Positions 51,966-61,805 are shown, counted from the stretch's first letter. The stretch is 64,000 bases of DNA from Flavobacteriaceae bacterium UJ101 (GCA_001880285.1 CP016269.1:1188501-1252500); one strand, 5' to 3'. Notes: generated by a model not told the origin, from the sequence alone. Made by a program: numbers and translations.

Positions 51966-51973
51966 TATTTTTG
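51966..51973 (+). promoter_or_regulatory. -7 promoter element of HD-domain gene
   Basis: TATTTTTG. It overlaps a TTG at 51971 that would otherwise lengthen the protein, which supports the ATG at 52016. Confidence 0.55.
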
Positions 51974-52015
51974 AAAAAATATTATGGATTTAATTTTATT
52001 CACACTTTAATTTTT

Positions 52016-52663
52016 ATGAATCAGGAAGAAATTCTTTTAAAAACTAGCCAATATGTTCAACAACAATTAGAAAATGAAGGGTCAGGACATGATTGGTGGC
52101 ATATTAAACGTGTTTATCGTAACGCTGAATTAATCTTACAAAGTGAGCCTTGTGATCATTTTCAAGTAAAAATGGCCGTATTACTTCATGATATTGGAGA
52201 TTATAAACTACATAATGGTGTCGATAAAACTCGTGAGTTAGTCTATCCTTTTCTAAGTTCTTTAAATTTGGAAGGTTCTTTCATAGAAGATATACTCTCC
52301 ATTATCAAGCAAATTAGTTTTAGTAGTAATAAAAACACAAAACCTTCTTCTATTGAAGCTATGGTTGCTCAAGATGCTGATCGGTTAGACGCTATTGGAG
52401 CAATTGGTATTGCAAGAACTTTTCAATATGGTGGTCATAAAGGACATCCCTTGTATGATCCTAAAATCCCCCCTATTTTACATCATTCTACGGATAGTTA
52501 TAAAAAATCAACTGCGCCAACTCTTAATCATTTCTACGAAAAATTACTATTAATTAAAGATTTGATGAATACTCAAACAGCTAAAAGCATAGCTCAACAA
52601 CGTCATAAATTTATGGAAACTTTTTTAACTCAATTTTATGATGAATGGGAAGGGAAAAAATAA
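52016..52663 (+). CDS. HD-domain phosphohydrolase (YedJ-like)
   Basis: About 215 residues from MNQEEILLKTS. HD metal site: HDWWHIKRVYRN (first His), LLHDIGDYK (HD pair), and QDADRLDAIGAIG (final Asp). Family members hydrolyse nucleotides or phosphoesters; substrate unknown. Ends in a hairpin shared with the convergent Spy-like gene. Confidence 0.92.
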   Translation: MNQEEILLKTSQYVQQQLENEGSGHDWWHIKRVYRNAELILQSEPCDHFQVKMAVLLHDIGDYKLHNGVDKTRELVYPFLSSLNLEGSFIEDILSIIKQISFSSNKNTKPSSIEAMVAQDADRLDAIGAIGIARTFQYGGHKGHPLYDPKIPPILHHSTDSYKKSTAPTLNHFYEKLLLIKDLMNTQTAKSIAQQRHKFMETFLTQFYDEWEGKK

Positions 52664-52689
52664 AGCCCTTTGTTTTCACAAAGAGCTTT
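52662..52689. terminator. Bidirectional hairpin between convergent genes
   Basis: AAAGCCCTTTG (52662-52672) and CAAAGAGCTTT (52679-52689), 11 bp with one mismatch. Confidence 0.55.
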
Positions 52690-52720
52690 ATCACTTAACT
52701 CAAAAACTTCTATTACTTAA

Positions 52721-53437
52721 TTATGATCTTCCTTCTTTCATGCGTCCTCCAAAATGCTTTTTCATTTTCTCTTGCATTTTTTCCATTTTAGCCTTTTGCT
52801 CTGCATTTAAAACTTGCTTAACCTCAGTCATTTTCTTATCTTTTAAAGCTTTTCTCTTATCCATTAAGGCTTTTCTTTCAGCTTTTTCTGCTTCTGTAGG
52901 CTTATATTTCTCTTTGATTGACTTCATTTGAGCAACTTGCGCATCAGATAATCCTAAACGTTCTTTCATTTTATTTAAACGCTTATCTTCTTTATCTCCA
53001 CCTTTAAAGTCATCTCTTCTTTCTCCATCAAAATCTTTTGGTTTTCTTACTCCCATTTTCCCTTTCATTCCATGTCTACCACGTTTCCCTTCATGCTTTT
53101 CTCGCATTTCTTCAAATTTCTTTTGTTGTTCAGGAGTCAATACTGCTTGCATTTCTTCTTTCATAGCTTCTCGCTTTGGCTTATTTGCTTCACGGCTAGC
53201 TTTCATTTCTTCATGTAGTGCTTTTTCTTCATCAGCATATTTAGCATCAATATTTTTTATTTGAGAAATTTGGCTATCAGAAAGTTCTAAATGTTTTGAC
53301 ATTCTTTCTAATCGTTTCTCTTTCATTTCTTGAATATCTTTTTCACTAAACTCTTTCATTCCTTTTTGAGCATTCATCTGTGTAAAACCAAATACTACAA
53401 ACCCTATTACTGCCAATCTTTGAATTGTCTTTTTCAT
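52721..53437 (-). CDS. Exported Spy/CpxP-like DUF4890 protein
   Basis: 238 residues with signal peptide (MKKTIQRLAVIGFVVFGFTQMNAQ) and highly charged helical repeats. Two copies of the LTXXQ-type motif appear (VLTPEQQKKFEEM at about 103-115, and LNAEQKAKMEKM near the C terminus), as in Spy/CpxP periplasmic chaperone-like proteins. Met/Lys/Glu-rich. Periplasmic stress or metal-related role is inferred. Confidence 0.85.
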   Translation of the reverse strand: MKKTIQRLAVIGFVVFGFTQMNAQKGMKEFSEKDIQEMKEKRLERMSKHLELSDSQISQIKNIDAKYADEEKALHEEMKASREANKPKREAMKEEMQAVLTPEQQKKFEEMREKHEGKRGRHGMKGKMGVRKPKDFDGERRDDFKGGDKEDKRLNKMKERLGLSDAQVAQMKSIKEKYKPTEAEKAERKALMDKRKALKDKKMTEVKQVLNAEQKAKMEKMQEKMKKHFGGRMKEGRS

Positions 53438-53562
53438 TTTTATTGATTTTTAATTTGTTTCTGATTCTAAGACCAAAAAGTTTACCAAAGGTTTAATTTA
53501 TTTGTTTTTTTAACGATATATTAACAAATAAAAACATATAAAAACCTATCTATCAACTACAT

Positions 53563-53592
53563 AAAAAAAGAAGCTGTTTCCAGCTTCTTTTT
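53563..53592 (-). terminator. Terminator of the SnoaL-type lipoprotein gene
   Basis: AAAAAGAAGCTG (53565-53576) with CAGCTTCTTTTT (53581-53592), perfect 12-bp stem and 4-base loop. Confidence 0.9.
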
Positions 53593-53617
53593 ACATATTA
53601 TATTCTTTTGGCTAATC

Positions 53618-54610
53618 TTATGAATCTAAACCTCCAAACATTCCATTTTCATTTGCTTGTTTTGCTGGAATTTCTTGAATAACATCCCAATGCTCTACAA
53701 TTTTTCCATCTTGTAAACGGAATAAATCATAAAAAGAAGTTGGTTTATTATTCCATTCTCCTTCACTTATTGAAAGTACAAAATTACCCTCTCCTAATAT
53801 TTTATGAGTCTTTTTATAAACAAACATATTATTTTGAGAGGTTAAATATTTAATTGCTTCATTTAACCCTTCTAATCCATCTTTTACCATTGGATTATGC
53901 TGATCGTATTGTTCTGAACTAACATATTCAGTAATTTTACCTGGAGCTTTTCCAAACAATACATCATCAATAAAGTTCTTTACAATTCCTTTATTTGCAT
54001 CTGTTTTATCTAAATCTGTTACTTCAGTCGGCCCATCAACTTGTGAACGTCCACTCGCTGTTTTTTCAACTTTTGGCGTAATAGCATCCCAATGCTCTGC
54101 TACTTTTCCATCTTGTAAACGCCAAACATCAAATGTTACAATTTCTTTTGCTCCAAATGCATCTGCATTATCGTATGTATTATGCATTATAATAAAATTA
54201 CCATCTTGGAATAAACGGTGGTTCTTATATGTTGTACCAGCTTTCTTCAAAGCGGGTAGAAGACCTAAAACAGGCTCTATTCCAGTAGGAACAAATGGGT
54301 CGTGTTGAATATAATCTTTAGCAAAATATTTTTCAACTAATGCTGAGTCATACGTTTTAAAAAATGCATCTTGCGCTTCCATTGCAAATGCTTTTTCACC
54401 TTTCATTGCCTCAGTAAGTTTCGTTGCTTCTACAACCTCTTTATCTCCTTTTTTGTTTTTACAACATTCTTTTTCACAATCCTTATCACATTTTTTCTTG
54501 TCCTCTTTTGAACAATTTTCCTTCTTACAGTCTTCTTTACATTTTCCACCACAGTTCGTTAACATTGTTAAACCTAACATCATGGATAATACTAAAAATA
54601 CTTTTTTCAT
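53618..54610 (-). CDS. Cys-rich lipoprotein with two SnoaL/NTF2-like domains
   Basis: 330 residues. Lipobox MLTNC at about residue 20, then a Lys/Cys-rich segment (residues 20-51) with nine further cysteines in KCKEDC, KKENC, KKKC, KDCEKECC patterns. Two tandem SnoaL-like (NTF2-fold) domains follow, each ending in the EHWD signature (about 165-171 and 305-311). The Cys-rich spacer could bind metal. SnoaL relatives act on small ligands or are binding proteins. Probably an outer- or inner-membrane lipoprotein. Precedes sufE's convergent end by 17 bases on the same strand. Confidence 0.85.
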   Translation of the reverse strand: MKKVFLVLSMMLGLTMLTNCGGKCKEDCKKENCSKEDKKKCDKDCEKECCKNKKGDKEVVEATKLTEAMKGEKAFAMEAQDAFFKTYDSALVEKYFAKDYIQHDPFVPTGIEPVLGLLPALKKAGTTYKNHRLFQDGNFIIMHNTYDNADAFGAKEIVTFDVWRLQDGKVAEHWDAITPKVEKTASGRSQVDGPTEVTDLDKTDANKGIVKNFIDDVLFGKAPGKITEYVSSEQYDQHNPMVKDGLEGLNEAIKYLTSQNNMFVYKKTHKILGEGNFVLSISEGEWNNKPTSFYDLFRLQDGKIVEHWDVIQEIPAKQANENGMFGGLDS

Positions 54611-54627
54611 AATTCTATTCTTTTATA

Positions 54628-55047
54628 TTATTTTTTCATTTTTAACGCTATTGCATATAATTTTATTTGCTTAATCATGGCTAATGTACCATTTGCCCGC
54701 GTGGGAGATAAAAATTCTTGCAATCCAATTTCATGTAAAAAGTTCTCATCTGAAGCCATGATTTCTTCTGGTTTCTGCCCTGAATACAAACGAACTAATA
54801 ATGCTGCTATTCCTTTTGGTAAAATAGCATCTGAGTCAGCCTCAAAAACAATTTTATCTTCGTCCATATTAGCTTTTAACCATACTTGTGACTGACATCC
54901 TTTAATCAATCTATCGGATGTCTTTTCATTTTCGGGCAATGGTTTTAATGATTTTCCTAATTCAATTAGGTATTCATACTTTTGTTGCCAGTCTTCAAAA
55001 AATGAAAATTCATCAATAATTTCTTTTTGAATATTTTGAATAGTCAT
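54628..55047 (-). CDS. sufE: SufE-family cysteine desulfurase partner
   Basis: About 139 residues from MTIQNIQKE. Active-site Cys in DRLIKGCQSQVW (about residue 53). Accepts sulfur from SufS for SufBCD. The ATG at 55047 is favoured over one seven codons upstream because it lies 18 bases after a -7 box at 55066-55073. It is separated from the suf operon by about 6.5 kb. Confidence 0.93.
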   Translation of the reverse strand: MTIQNIQKEIIDEFSFFEDWQQKYEYLIELGKSLKPLPENEKTSDRLIKGCQSQVWLKANMDEDKIVFEADSDAILPKGIAALLVRLYSGQKPEEIMASDENFLHEIGLQEFLSPTRANGTLAMIKQIKLYAIALKMKK

Positions 55048-55065
55048 GTTTCTTAAAATTTCGTA

Positions 55066-55073
55066 CAAAAATA
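55066..55073 (-). promoter_or_regulatory. -7 promoter element of sufE
   Basis: Minus strand TATTTTTG, 18 bases before the sufE ATG. Confidence 0.55.
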
Positions 55074-55130
55074 CATTAAAAATTTAGTCAAATAAGGAAC
55101 ATTTATTATTTTTATCAAAATTCATTCTTT

Positions 55131-55538
55131 ATGATTCGATTATTAACTTTATATATTTTATTCTTTCTATTGATTTCATGTCATGAAAAAAAACAACCCC
55201 GTTATAATCAACCTTATAATTCATCTTCAAAATCATCTCCTAAAAAAGAAAAAGATCCTAAGCTTCTAGAAGGAGAAGAAATATTTGATACTCAATGTGC
55301 TGCCTGTCATCGCATGGAACGAAAACTAGTTGGGCCTTCTTTAAAAGATATTACCAAACGACATGATAAAAAATGGTTGCTTTCTTTTATTGTAGACAAT
55401 CAAAAATTAATACAAAAAAAGGACTCTGCTGCTCTTAGCATATGGATTGAATACAACAAATCTCCTATGCCCAATTTTAAACATTTAACAGAAAAAGAAT
55501 TAGAAGATCTTTATTATTATTTAGAAAATTATAAATAA
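55131..55538 (+). CDS. Mono-haem cytochrome c lipoprotein
   Basis: 135 residues. Lipobox LLISC (about residue 17), a Ser/Lys-rich spacer, then a class I cytochrome c: CAACH haem motif at about 61-65, VGPSLKDI, and MPNFKHLTEKEL with the axial Met. Periplasmic electron carrier; partner oxidase not in the window. Convergent with nadD. Confidence 0.9.
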   Translation: MIRLLTLYILFFLLISCHEKKQPRYNQPYNSSSKSSPKKEKDPKLLEGEEIFDTQCAACHRMERKLVGPSLKDITKRHDKKWLLSFIVDNQKLIQKKDSAALSIWIEYNKSPMPNFKHLTEKELEDLYYYLENYK

Positions 55539-55540
55539 AA

Positions 55541-56116
55541 TTAACGATAGAAGTTATTTTTTTCTAAAAAATTCCATACATCAGGATACAACAAAGGCGC
55601 TATATTCTTTCCATCTTTTATTGCCTTTCGTATAAATGTTGCTGAAATCTGCATTATCGGAACATCTTCAACAATATGTATATTTGGGTGTTCTACCAAG
55701 TTATTATCTCCTGAACCAATCCTTGGATAAACATATATTTCATGATTTTCAAGAATAACTTCATAGTTTTTCCACTTATGTAATGTATCCAAATTATCCA
55801 TACCCATAATTAAAGAAAAATTATACGTAGGATACTTTTCATTAATATAAGCTAATGTATCAACGGTATAGGAAGGTTGTGGTAATGAGAATTCAATATC
55901 AGAAGCTCTTAATTTATAATTTTCTCCTATTGCAATCCGAACCATTTCCAAACGATGATAATCATCCAAAAGTGATGATTTTTTCTTATGTGGATTATGG
56001 GGAGAAACTACAAACCATACTTCGTCTAAAGTAGTGAACTCTACCATATGATTTGCAATAACCAAATGTCCAATATGAATAGGGTTAAATGATCCAAAAA
56101 ACAATCCTACTTTCAT
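55541..56116 (-). CDS. nadD: Nicotinate-nucleotide adenylyltransferase
   Basis: 191 residues. Nucleotidyltransferase GSFNPIHIGHLVIA motif (T/HxGH) near the N terminus, SPHNPHKK, and ISATFIRKAI. Makes deamido-NAD from nicotinate mononucleotide. Single gene, convergent with the cytochrome c gene. Confidence 0.95.
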   Translation of the reverse strand: MKVGLFFGSFNPIHIGHLVIANHMVEFTTLDEVWFVVSPHNPHKKKSSLLDDYHRLEMVRIAIGENYKLRASDIEFSLPQPSYTVDTLAYINEKYPTYNFSLIMGMDNLDTLHKWKNYEVILENHEIYVYPRIGSGDNNLVEHPNIHIVEDVPIMQISATFIRKAIKDGKNIAPLLYPDVWNFLEKNNFYR

Positions 56117-56379
56117 TTTGATGATAATTTTTTAAAAGTAAAGATAAAAAACTGTTTTAATAAATTTAATTATAAACAAAATATAACAAACCGTTCATTA
56201 TACACTTAGTATATTTTATTATATATTCTTATATAAATTCTATTATTCATTGCATAATTTCTAAATATAAACGTCGTAAAATATAGAGTACAAAAAAACA
56301 CCTCTATCTCAAAAAAATCTATTCTATTTCAACTACATTTTTTTATTTTTATAGTGTAATTTTTAATAAGAAATAAACA

Positions 56380-57495
56380 ATGATAATTGGATTACCAAAA
56401 GAAATTAAAAACAATGAAAACCGAGTTGGATTAACTCCAGCTGGGGTTATGGAATTCATAAAAAATGGACATACTGTTTATGTTCAAGCTACTGCAGGAA
56501 ATGGAAGTGGTTTTTCAGACGAAGACTATATAAAAACCGGAGCTAAAATTTTACCTACGATTGAAGAAGTTTACGCTATCGCCGAAATGATTGTAAAAGT
56601 AAAAGAGCCTATTGAAGCTGAATATAACTTAATTAAAGAAGATCAAATTGTATTTACATATTTTCACTTTGCTTCACATCTACCTTTGACTGAGGCTATG
56701 ATCAAGAGTAAATCAATCTGTATTGCTTACGAAACAGTTGAAGATCCTGATAGAAGTTTACCATTACTAACACCTATGTCAGAAGTAGCAGGAAGAATGT
56801 CTATTCAACAAGGTGCTAAATATTTAGAAAAACCATTAAAAGGGCGTGGAATTCTTTTAGGTGGTGTACCAGGAGTACCTCCGGCTAAAGTAGCTATTTT
56901 AGGAGGTGGTATCGTTGGAACTCAAGCAGCAAAAATGGCCGCAGGAATGGGGGCTGACGTCACTATTTTAGATATCAACGTAAAACGCATGCGTTATTTA
57001 GATGATGTAATGCCTGCTAATGTTAATACTGAAATGTCAAATGAATTTAATATACGCAAGCATATTAAAACTTCTGATCTAATTGTAGGAGGAGTATTAA
57101 TCCCAGGAGCTAAAGCACCTAAGTTAATCACTCGTGATATGTTAAAAGATATGCGTCCAGGAACTGTTTTAGTGGATGTTGCGGTAGATCAAGGTGGATG
57201 TTTTGAAACAACAAAACCTACTACACATGAAGACCCTACTTATATTATAGATGATGTTGTACATTATTCTGTTGCCAATATGCCAGGAGCTGTTCCTTAT
57301 ACTTCTACATTGGCCTTAACGAATGTTACATTACCTTACGCATTACAATTGGCCAATAAAGGATGGAAAAAAGCTTGTAAAGAAAATCAACCTTTAAAAT
57401 TAGGTTTAAATGTAATCAACGGGAAAGTTGTATACAAAGGAGTTTCTGATGCTTTTGATTTAGAATACTATGATGTAGAACCATTTTTAGAGTAA
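56380..57495 (+). CDS. ald: Alanine dehydrogenase
   Basis: 371 residues. N-terminal [48 protein letters not shown] with substrate-binding residues, Rossmann [24 protein letters not shown]-dependent reversible alanine-to-pyruvate conversion. Alone on its strand; a 263-base upstream gap holds no gene and no clear TAnnTTTG box. Confidence 0.96.
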   Translation: MIIGLPKEIKNNENRVGLTPAGVMEFIKNGHTVYVQATAGNGSGFSDEDYIKTGAKILPTIEEVYAIAEMIVKVKEPIEAEYNLIKEDQIVFTYFHFASHLPLTEAMIKSKSICIAYETVEDPDRSLPLLTPMSEVAGRMSIQQGAKYLEKPLKGRGILLGGVPGVPPAKVAILGGGIVGTQAAKMAAGMGADVTILDINVKRMRYLDDVMPANVNTEMSNEFNIRKHIKTSDLIVGGVLIPGAKAPKLITRDMLKDMRPGTVLVDVAVDQGGCFETTKPTTHEDPTYIIDDVVHYSVANMPGAVPYTSTLALTNVTLPYALQLANKGWKKACKENQPLKLGLNVINGKVVYKGVSDAFDLEYYDVEPFLE

Positions 57496-57514
57496 AATAA
57501 TAAACACTTTAAAT

Positions 57515-57546
57515 AAAAAGATCTTCCTAAAAAGGAAGATCTTTTT
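57515..57546. terminator. Bidirectional terminator between ald and pyk
   Basis: AAAAAGATCTTCC and GGAAGATCTTTTT pair over 13 bases around a 6-base loop, with T runs in both directions. Confidence 0.92.
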
Positions 57547-57573
57547 TATATTAAATAACAATATCTAAAAAAT

Positions 57574-59007
57574 TTAAATTCTATTAATAATTAATGTGTT
57601 GGTCTTCCCTTTTTCAAAGGCAGGCATAGAAAATAAGTTAACTGTTAAATCTCCTTTATTCACTGTTCCATAATCAATAGCAGTCTGCTTTACATGTTTA
57701 AAGATATCTTCATGAGTTTCTCCTTTAGAATCATATAAAAAGGTTCGTACTCCCCATAATAGATTTAACATACAAACAATTCTAGGATTATCTGTAAAAC
57801 ATAAAACATGTGCATGAGCACGATAAGAAGAAACTTGAAATGCCGTATAACCACTATGTGTTAATGTAATAATTGCTTCAGCATTAACTCTTTGCGCTAC
57901 CTTTGCCGCTTGAGCACAGGTTGTATTTGTAATATAATGTTGGTCTGTTTTTTGAGGTTTATAACGTGGTGTTATAATAGAATCATCTAATTCAACTGCA
58001 CGTAAAATACTACTCATTTTTTTAATTACTTCTACAGGATATTTACCTACAGATGTTTCCCCCGAAAGCATTACAGCATCAGCACCGTCTAAAACGGAAT
58101 TAGCCACGTCATTAACCTCTGCACGAGTTGGAGTCATACTATCGATCATAGTTTCCATCATTTGTGTAGCAATAATCACCGGTTTACGTGCTAATTTTGC
58201 AGCATCAACTATTCGTTTTTGTATTAATGGAACTTCTTCCATTGGGACTTCAACTCCTAAGTCTCCACGAGCTACCATTAAAGCATCTGTATTATTAATA
58301 ATTTCATCTAAATTATCAATTGCTTCTGGTTTTTCTATTTTGGAAATAACTGGAATCTTATAATCAGAATATTCTTTAATTAAATTTTTAATATCCTCTA
58401 AATCTTGAGCGTGCCTTACAAAAGAAAGCGCGATCCAATCTACTTGTTGTTCACAAGCAAATTTTGCATCTTTAACATCTTTTTCTGTTAAAGCAGGTAA
58501 TGATATCTTCGTATTCGGTAAGTTCACCCCTTTTTTTGATTTTAAAGGTCCACCTTGAATTACTTTAGCCTTTACTGTATCTTTTTTATTTGTTTCTACA
58601 ATTTCAACAATTAATTTCCCATCATCCATTAAAACACGTTCTCCCGGGTTTACATCTTGAGGGAATTGTTCATAATTCATATAGACCCGCTCAGAGTTTC
58701 CTACAATCTTATCACTTGTAAATACTAAGCTATCTCCTGGGTTAATAAAAGCACCTGCTTCTACTTCACCAATTCTTAATTTTGGACCTTGTAAATCAGC
58801 TAAAACTGCAATATTATAACCATACTCTTTATTTATTTCTCTAATTAATCGAATGCGTTCAGCTGCCACTTCATATTCAGCATGAGAAAAATTAATTCGA
58901 AATACATTTACCCCCGACTTAATCATTTCTAACATGATTTCTTTTGTTCCTGAAGCAGGTCCTAAAGTCGCAACGATTTTAGTTTTTTTACTAAATTTTA
59001 CAGCCAT
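57574..59007 (-). CDS. pyk: Pyruvate kinase
   Basis: 477 residues. KTKIVATLGPAS start, INFSHAEYEVA, MVARGDLGVEVPMEEVP and ATQMMETMIDS signatures. Glycolytic phosphoenolpyruvate to pyruvate step with ATP formation. Preceded by the IPExxxVDY gene on the same strand. Confidence 0.97.
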   Translation of the reverse strand: MAVKFSKKTKIVATLGPASGTKEIMLEMIKSGVNVFRINFSHAEYEVAAERIRLIREINKEYGYNIAVLADLQGPKLRIGEVEAGAFINPGDSLVFTSDKIVGNSERVYMNYEQFPQDVNPGERVLMDDGKLIVEIVETNKKDTVKAKVIQGGPLKSKKGVNLPNTKISLPALTEKDVKDAKFACEQQVDWIALSFVRHAQDLEDIKNLIKEYSDYKIPVISKIEKPEAIDNLDEIINNTDALMVARGDLGVEVPMEEVPLIQKRIVDAAKLARKPVIIATQMMETMIDSMTPTRAEVNDVANSVLDGADAVMLSGETSVGKYPVEVIKKMSSILRAVELDDSIITPRYKPQKTDQHYITNTTCAQAAKVAQRVNAEAIITLTHSGYTAFQVSSYRAHAHVLCFTDNPRIVCMLNLLWGVRTFLYDSKGETHEDIFKHVKQTAIDYGTVNKGDLTVNLFSMPAFEKGKTNTLIINRI

Positions 59008-59020
59008 AATCTAAGTTCTT

Positions 59021-59479
59021 CTAAAATATTAAATGATGAATCGACTTGATATTCGATACCTCCATTGTTTTAATAATTTGAATATTTGTTATTTTTTTTA
59101 TTTTATTTACTAATTCATCTGTATTGTATCCATAAACTTTTAGGATAAAATCAAATTCAGATAACTCCGGAATTAAAAAGGATTTTTCCTCTTTAATATT
59201 CTCTTCAAATAATGTTGCTTCTTTTTCCACAACTTTATTTAATGTGTTGTTCTTTAATAAACAGAATTCTTTTTGATCCTCTTCATCAAAATATTGATAC
59301 GTAGCAAAGTTTACTGCTTTATCTTTGACGACCAAATCTAAATCATTTTCCCAACGAACTAACTTAACTCCAAGGCATTGATTTAAATGGTATGCTAACT
59401 TATATTCTGGTAGAACACTACGCACCCCTATCACTTCAAAATCTACTTCATCTTCTATGTCAAATAAATCAAAAGCCAT
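59021..59479 (-). CDS. IPExxxVDY family protein
   Basis: 152 residues from MAFDLFDIEDE; longer starts run back into the rnc stop region and are not supported. The family-naming motif appears as IPELSEFDF (V and Y both replaced by F). Family function unknown, restricted to Bacteroidota and usually beside pyk or rnc, as here. A -7 box (TACTTTTG, 59489-59496 on this strand) lies 9 bases upstream. Confidence 0.88.
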   Translation of the reverse strand: MAFDLFDIEDEVDFEVIGVRSVLPEYKLAYHLNQCLGVKLVRWENDLDLVVKDKAVNFATYQYFDEEDQKEFCLLKNNTLNKVVEKEATLFEENIKEEKSFLIPELSEFDFILKVYGYNTDELVNKIKKITNIQIIKTMEVSNIKSIHHLIF

Positions 59480-59488
59480 AGTAAGTGT

Positions 59489-59496
59489 CAAAAGTA
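59489..59496 (-). promoter_or_regulatory. -7 element of the IPExxxVDY-pyk transcript
   Basis: Minus strand TACTTTTG, 9 bases before the ATG at 59479; leader very short. Confidence 0.5.
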
Positions 59497-59519
59497 CAAA
59501 ATATTTATGAGATAACCTT

Positions 59520-60254
59520 TTATTTTGAAGAAGAGAGCTCGTCTTGCATGGTAAAATACGCTCTTTTTGCAGAAATCTCTTCTGCTTTTTTCTTTGAATT
59601 TGCTCTTCCTTTAGCAATTATTTTTTCATCAATCATTATAGAAGACATAAAAACAATATTTTCTTCGGCATTTTCTTCTTCTATAGTAACAAATTCAATT
59701 ACTTTTCTATTTTTTTGAGACCATTCAATCATCAAACTTTTGTAACTTGAAATTTGATTTTCTAATTGATCTAAATCAATGAAAGGGTTAATAATTTTTT
59801 TGTGAATAAATTTGCGACAGGCCTCATATCCCTGATCTTCATAAATAGCTCCTATCAATGCTTCAAAAACATCCCCAAGAATATCTTTTGAATCTTTTGT
59901 TTTAGAGCGAATTAAGGATTTTAATTCTAATTTTTCACCTAAATTATTTAAATTCTTTCTACTAACTATTTTTGAACGCATTTGAGTTAAATAGCCTTCT
60001 TGTTCATTAGGTGATTCAGTATACAACCAATGGGCAATTACAGCACCTAAAATAGCATCTCCTAAGAATTCTAAACGTTCATAATTAAGCCTTTTACCTG
60101 TTTCTCTATTTTTTTTAGATATAGATCTATGTGTAAATGCTTCTATATAAAGAGAAATGTCTTGAGGGGGAAACCCCACTATTACCTTAATCTTATTATA
60201 AAAAATCCCGCCTTGCTTTGGACGGGAAAATATATTTTTAAAGATTTGAATCAT
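59520..60254 (-). CDS. rnc: Ribonuclease III
   Basis: About 244 residues from MIQIFKNIF, four bases after the fabF stop; a longer start (60305) would overlap fabF by 47 bases. RNase III signature NYERLEFLGDAILGAV and a second acidic motif LGDVFEALIGAIYED, then a dsRNA-binding domain (about 165-240). Processes rRNA precursors. Third gene of acpP-fabF-rnc. Confidence 0.95.
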   Translation of the reverse strand: MIQIFKNIFSRPKQGGIFYNKIKVIVGFPPQDISLYIEAFTHRSISKKNRETGKRLNYERLEFLGDAILGAVIAHWLYTESPNEQEGYLTQMRSKIVSRKNLNNLGEKLELKSLIRSKTKDSKDILGDVFEALIGAIYEDQGYEACRKFIHKKIINPFIDLDQLENQISSYKSLMIEWSQKNRKVIEFVTIEEENAEENIVFMSSIMIDEKIIAKGRANSKKKAEEISAKRAYFTMQDELSSSK

Positions 60255-60258
60255 TAAA

Positions 60259-61506
60259 TTAATATCTCTTAAAAATAACACATGCGTTGTGTCCACCAAA
60301 CCCAAATGTATTACTTAATGCCACATCAACTTTTCTCTTTTGAGATTCATTAAAAGTGAAATTAAGTTTTGGATCAATATTTTCATCTGGTGTATGAAAA
60401 TTAATTGTTGGGGGCACTTCATTATGTAAAATAGCTAAAATCGATGCTAATGCTTCTACAATTCCTGCAGCACCTAACAGGTGTCCTGTCATTGATTTAG
60501 TAGAATTAATATTCACATTATATGCATGATCTCCAAACACTTCCACAATTGCTTTTGATTCTGCTACATCTCCTAAAGGTGTTGAAGTACCGTGCATATT
60601 AATAGCATCTACTTCTTCAGGTTTAATATTCGCATCTTCTAAACAATTCTTCATTACTGCAATAGCTCCTAATCCTTCTGGATGTGGTGCTGTGATATGA
60701 TAAGCATCTGCAGACATTCCACCTCCAGCTAACTCCGCATATATTTTAGCACCTCTTGCTTTTGCATGCTCTTCTGTTTCAATTACAAAACAGGCTCCTC
60801 CTTCTCCCATTACAAATCCATCACGATCTTTATCAAAAGGTCGAGACGCTGATTTAGGATCATCATTTCTAGTAGATAATGCCTTTAAAGCATTGAATCC
60901 TCCTATTCCACCTTCTGTAATTGCAGCTTCTGATCCACCTACAACCATAACATCAGCTTTTCCTAATCGAATGTAATTTAAAGCATCGATTAAAGCATTT
61001 GCAGATGAAGCACAAGCCGAAACTGTTGTGAAATTAGGGCCTCTAAACCCATACTTAATTGAAATGTGTCCTGGAGTAATATCGGCAATCATTTTAGGTA
61101 TAAAGAAAGGATTATATCGAGGAATACCATTACCCGTAGCAAAAGCAGCCACCTCTTCTTCAAAAGTTTTTATTCCTCCTATTCCTGACCCCCAAATAAC
61201 ACCTACTCGATCCTTATTGACTGTTTCGATATCTAATCCACTATCTTCTATCGCTTGATCTGCCGCTACAATACCAAACTGAGCGCACTTATCAAGTTGA
61301 CGAGATAATTTTCTATCGAAATAAGTACTTGGATCATAATTTTTGACTTCACAAGCAAACTGTGTTTTAAATTGTGAAGCATCAAAGTTTGTAATAGGTG
61401 CAGCACCACTTACTCCACCAGATACATTTTGCCAAAATTCTTCAACATTATTTCCGATTGGGGTAAGTGCGCCTAAACCTGTTACGACAACTTTTTTAAA
61501 ATTCAT
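60259..61506 (-). CDS. fabF: 3-oxoacyl-ACP synthase II
   Basis: 415 residues. Catalytic Cys in VSACASSANA (about 163-172), His in MHGTSTPLGD and in KSMTGHLLGAAG. Elongating condensing enzyme of fatty-acid synthesis. Between acpP (31 bases upstream) and rnc. Confidence 0.97.
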   Translation of the reverse strand: MNFKKVVVTGLGALTPIGNNVEEFWQNVSGGVSGAAPITNFDASQFKTQFACEVKNYDPSTYFDRKLSRQLDKCAQFGIVAADQAIEDSGLDIETVNKDRVGVIWGSGIGGIKTFEEEVAAFATGNGIPRYNPFFIPKMIADITPGHISIKYGFRGPNFTTVSACASSANALIDALNYIRLGKADVMVVGGSEAAITEGGIGGFNALKALSTRNDDPKSASRPFDKDRDGFVMGEGGACFVIETEEHAKARGAKIYAELAGGGMSADAYHITAPHPEGLGAIAVMKNCLEDANIKPEEVDAINMHGTSTPLGDVAESKAIVEVFGDHAYNVNINSTKSMTGHLLGAAGIVEALASILAILHNEVPPTINFHTPDENIDPKLNFTFNESQKRKVDVALSNTFGFGGHNACVIFKRY

Positions 61507-61536
61507 ACTTTATATGAAATTATTAGAGTTGTTAAA

Positions 61537-61773
61537 TTATTTGTTGATTCCTTCGATATAAGAAACCGCTTGACCAACAGTTGAAATATTTTCAGCTTGA
61601 TCATCTGGAATTTGTACGTCAAATTCTTTTTCGAATTCCATAATTAATTCAACAGTATCTAATGAATCTGCTCCTAAATCGTTTGTAAAGCTAGCTTCTG
61701 GCGTAACTTCGCTTTCATCAACTCCTAATTTGTCAACAATAATCGCTTTTACTCTTGATGCAATATCAGACAT
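61537..61773 (-). CDS. acpP: Acyl carrier protein
   Basis: 78 residues. Phosphopantetheine site [13 protein letters not shown] (Ser at about 38) in an acidic four-helix fold. First gene of acpP-fabF-rnc, with a promoter about 32 bases upstream. Confidence 0.97.
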   Translation of the reverse strand: MSDIASRVKAIIVDKLGVDESEVTPEASFTNDLGADSLDTVELIMEFEKEFDVQIPDDQAENISTVGQAVSYIEGINK

Positions 61774-61805
61774 AATTTTTAAATTTTAATATTATATTAT
61801 TTACG

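Noticed and set aside
51971-52015. Extended HD-domain protein starting at TTG 51971
   Set aside because: The TTG lies within the -7 promoter element, so the start at 52016 is more likely.
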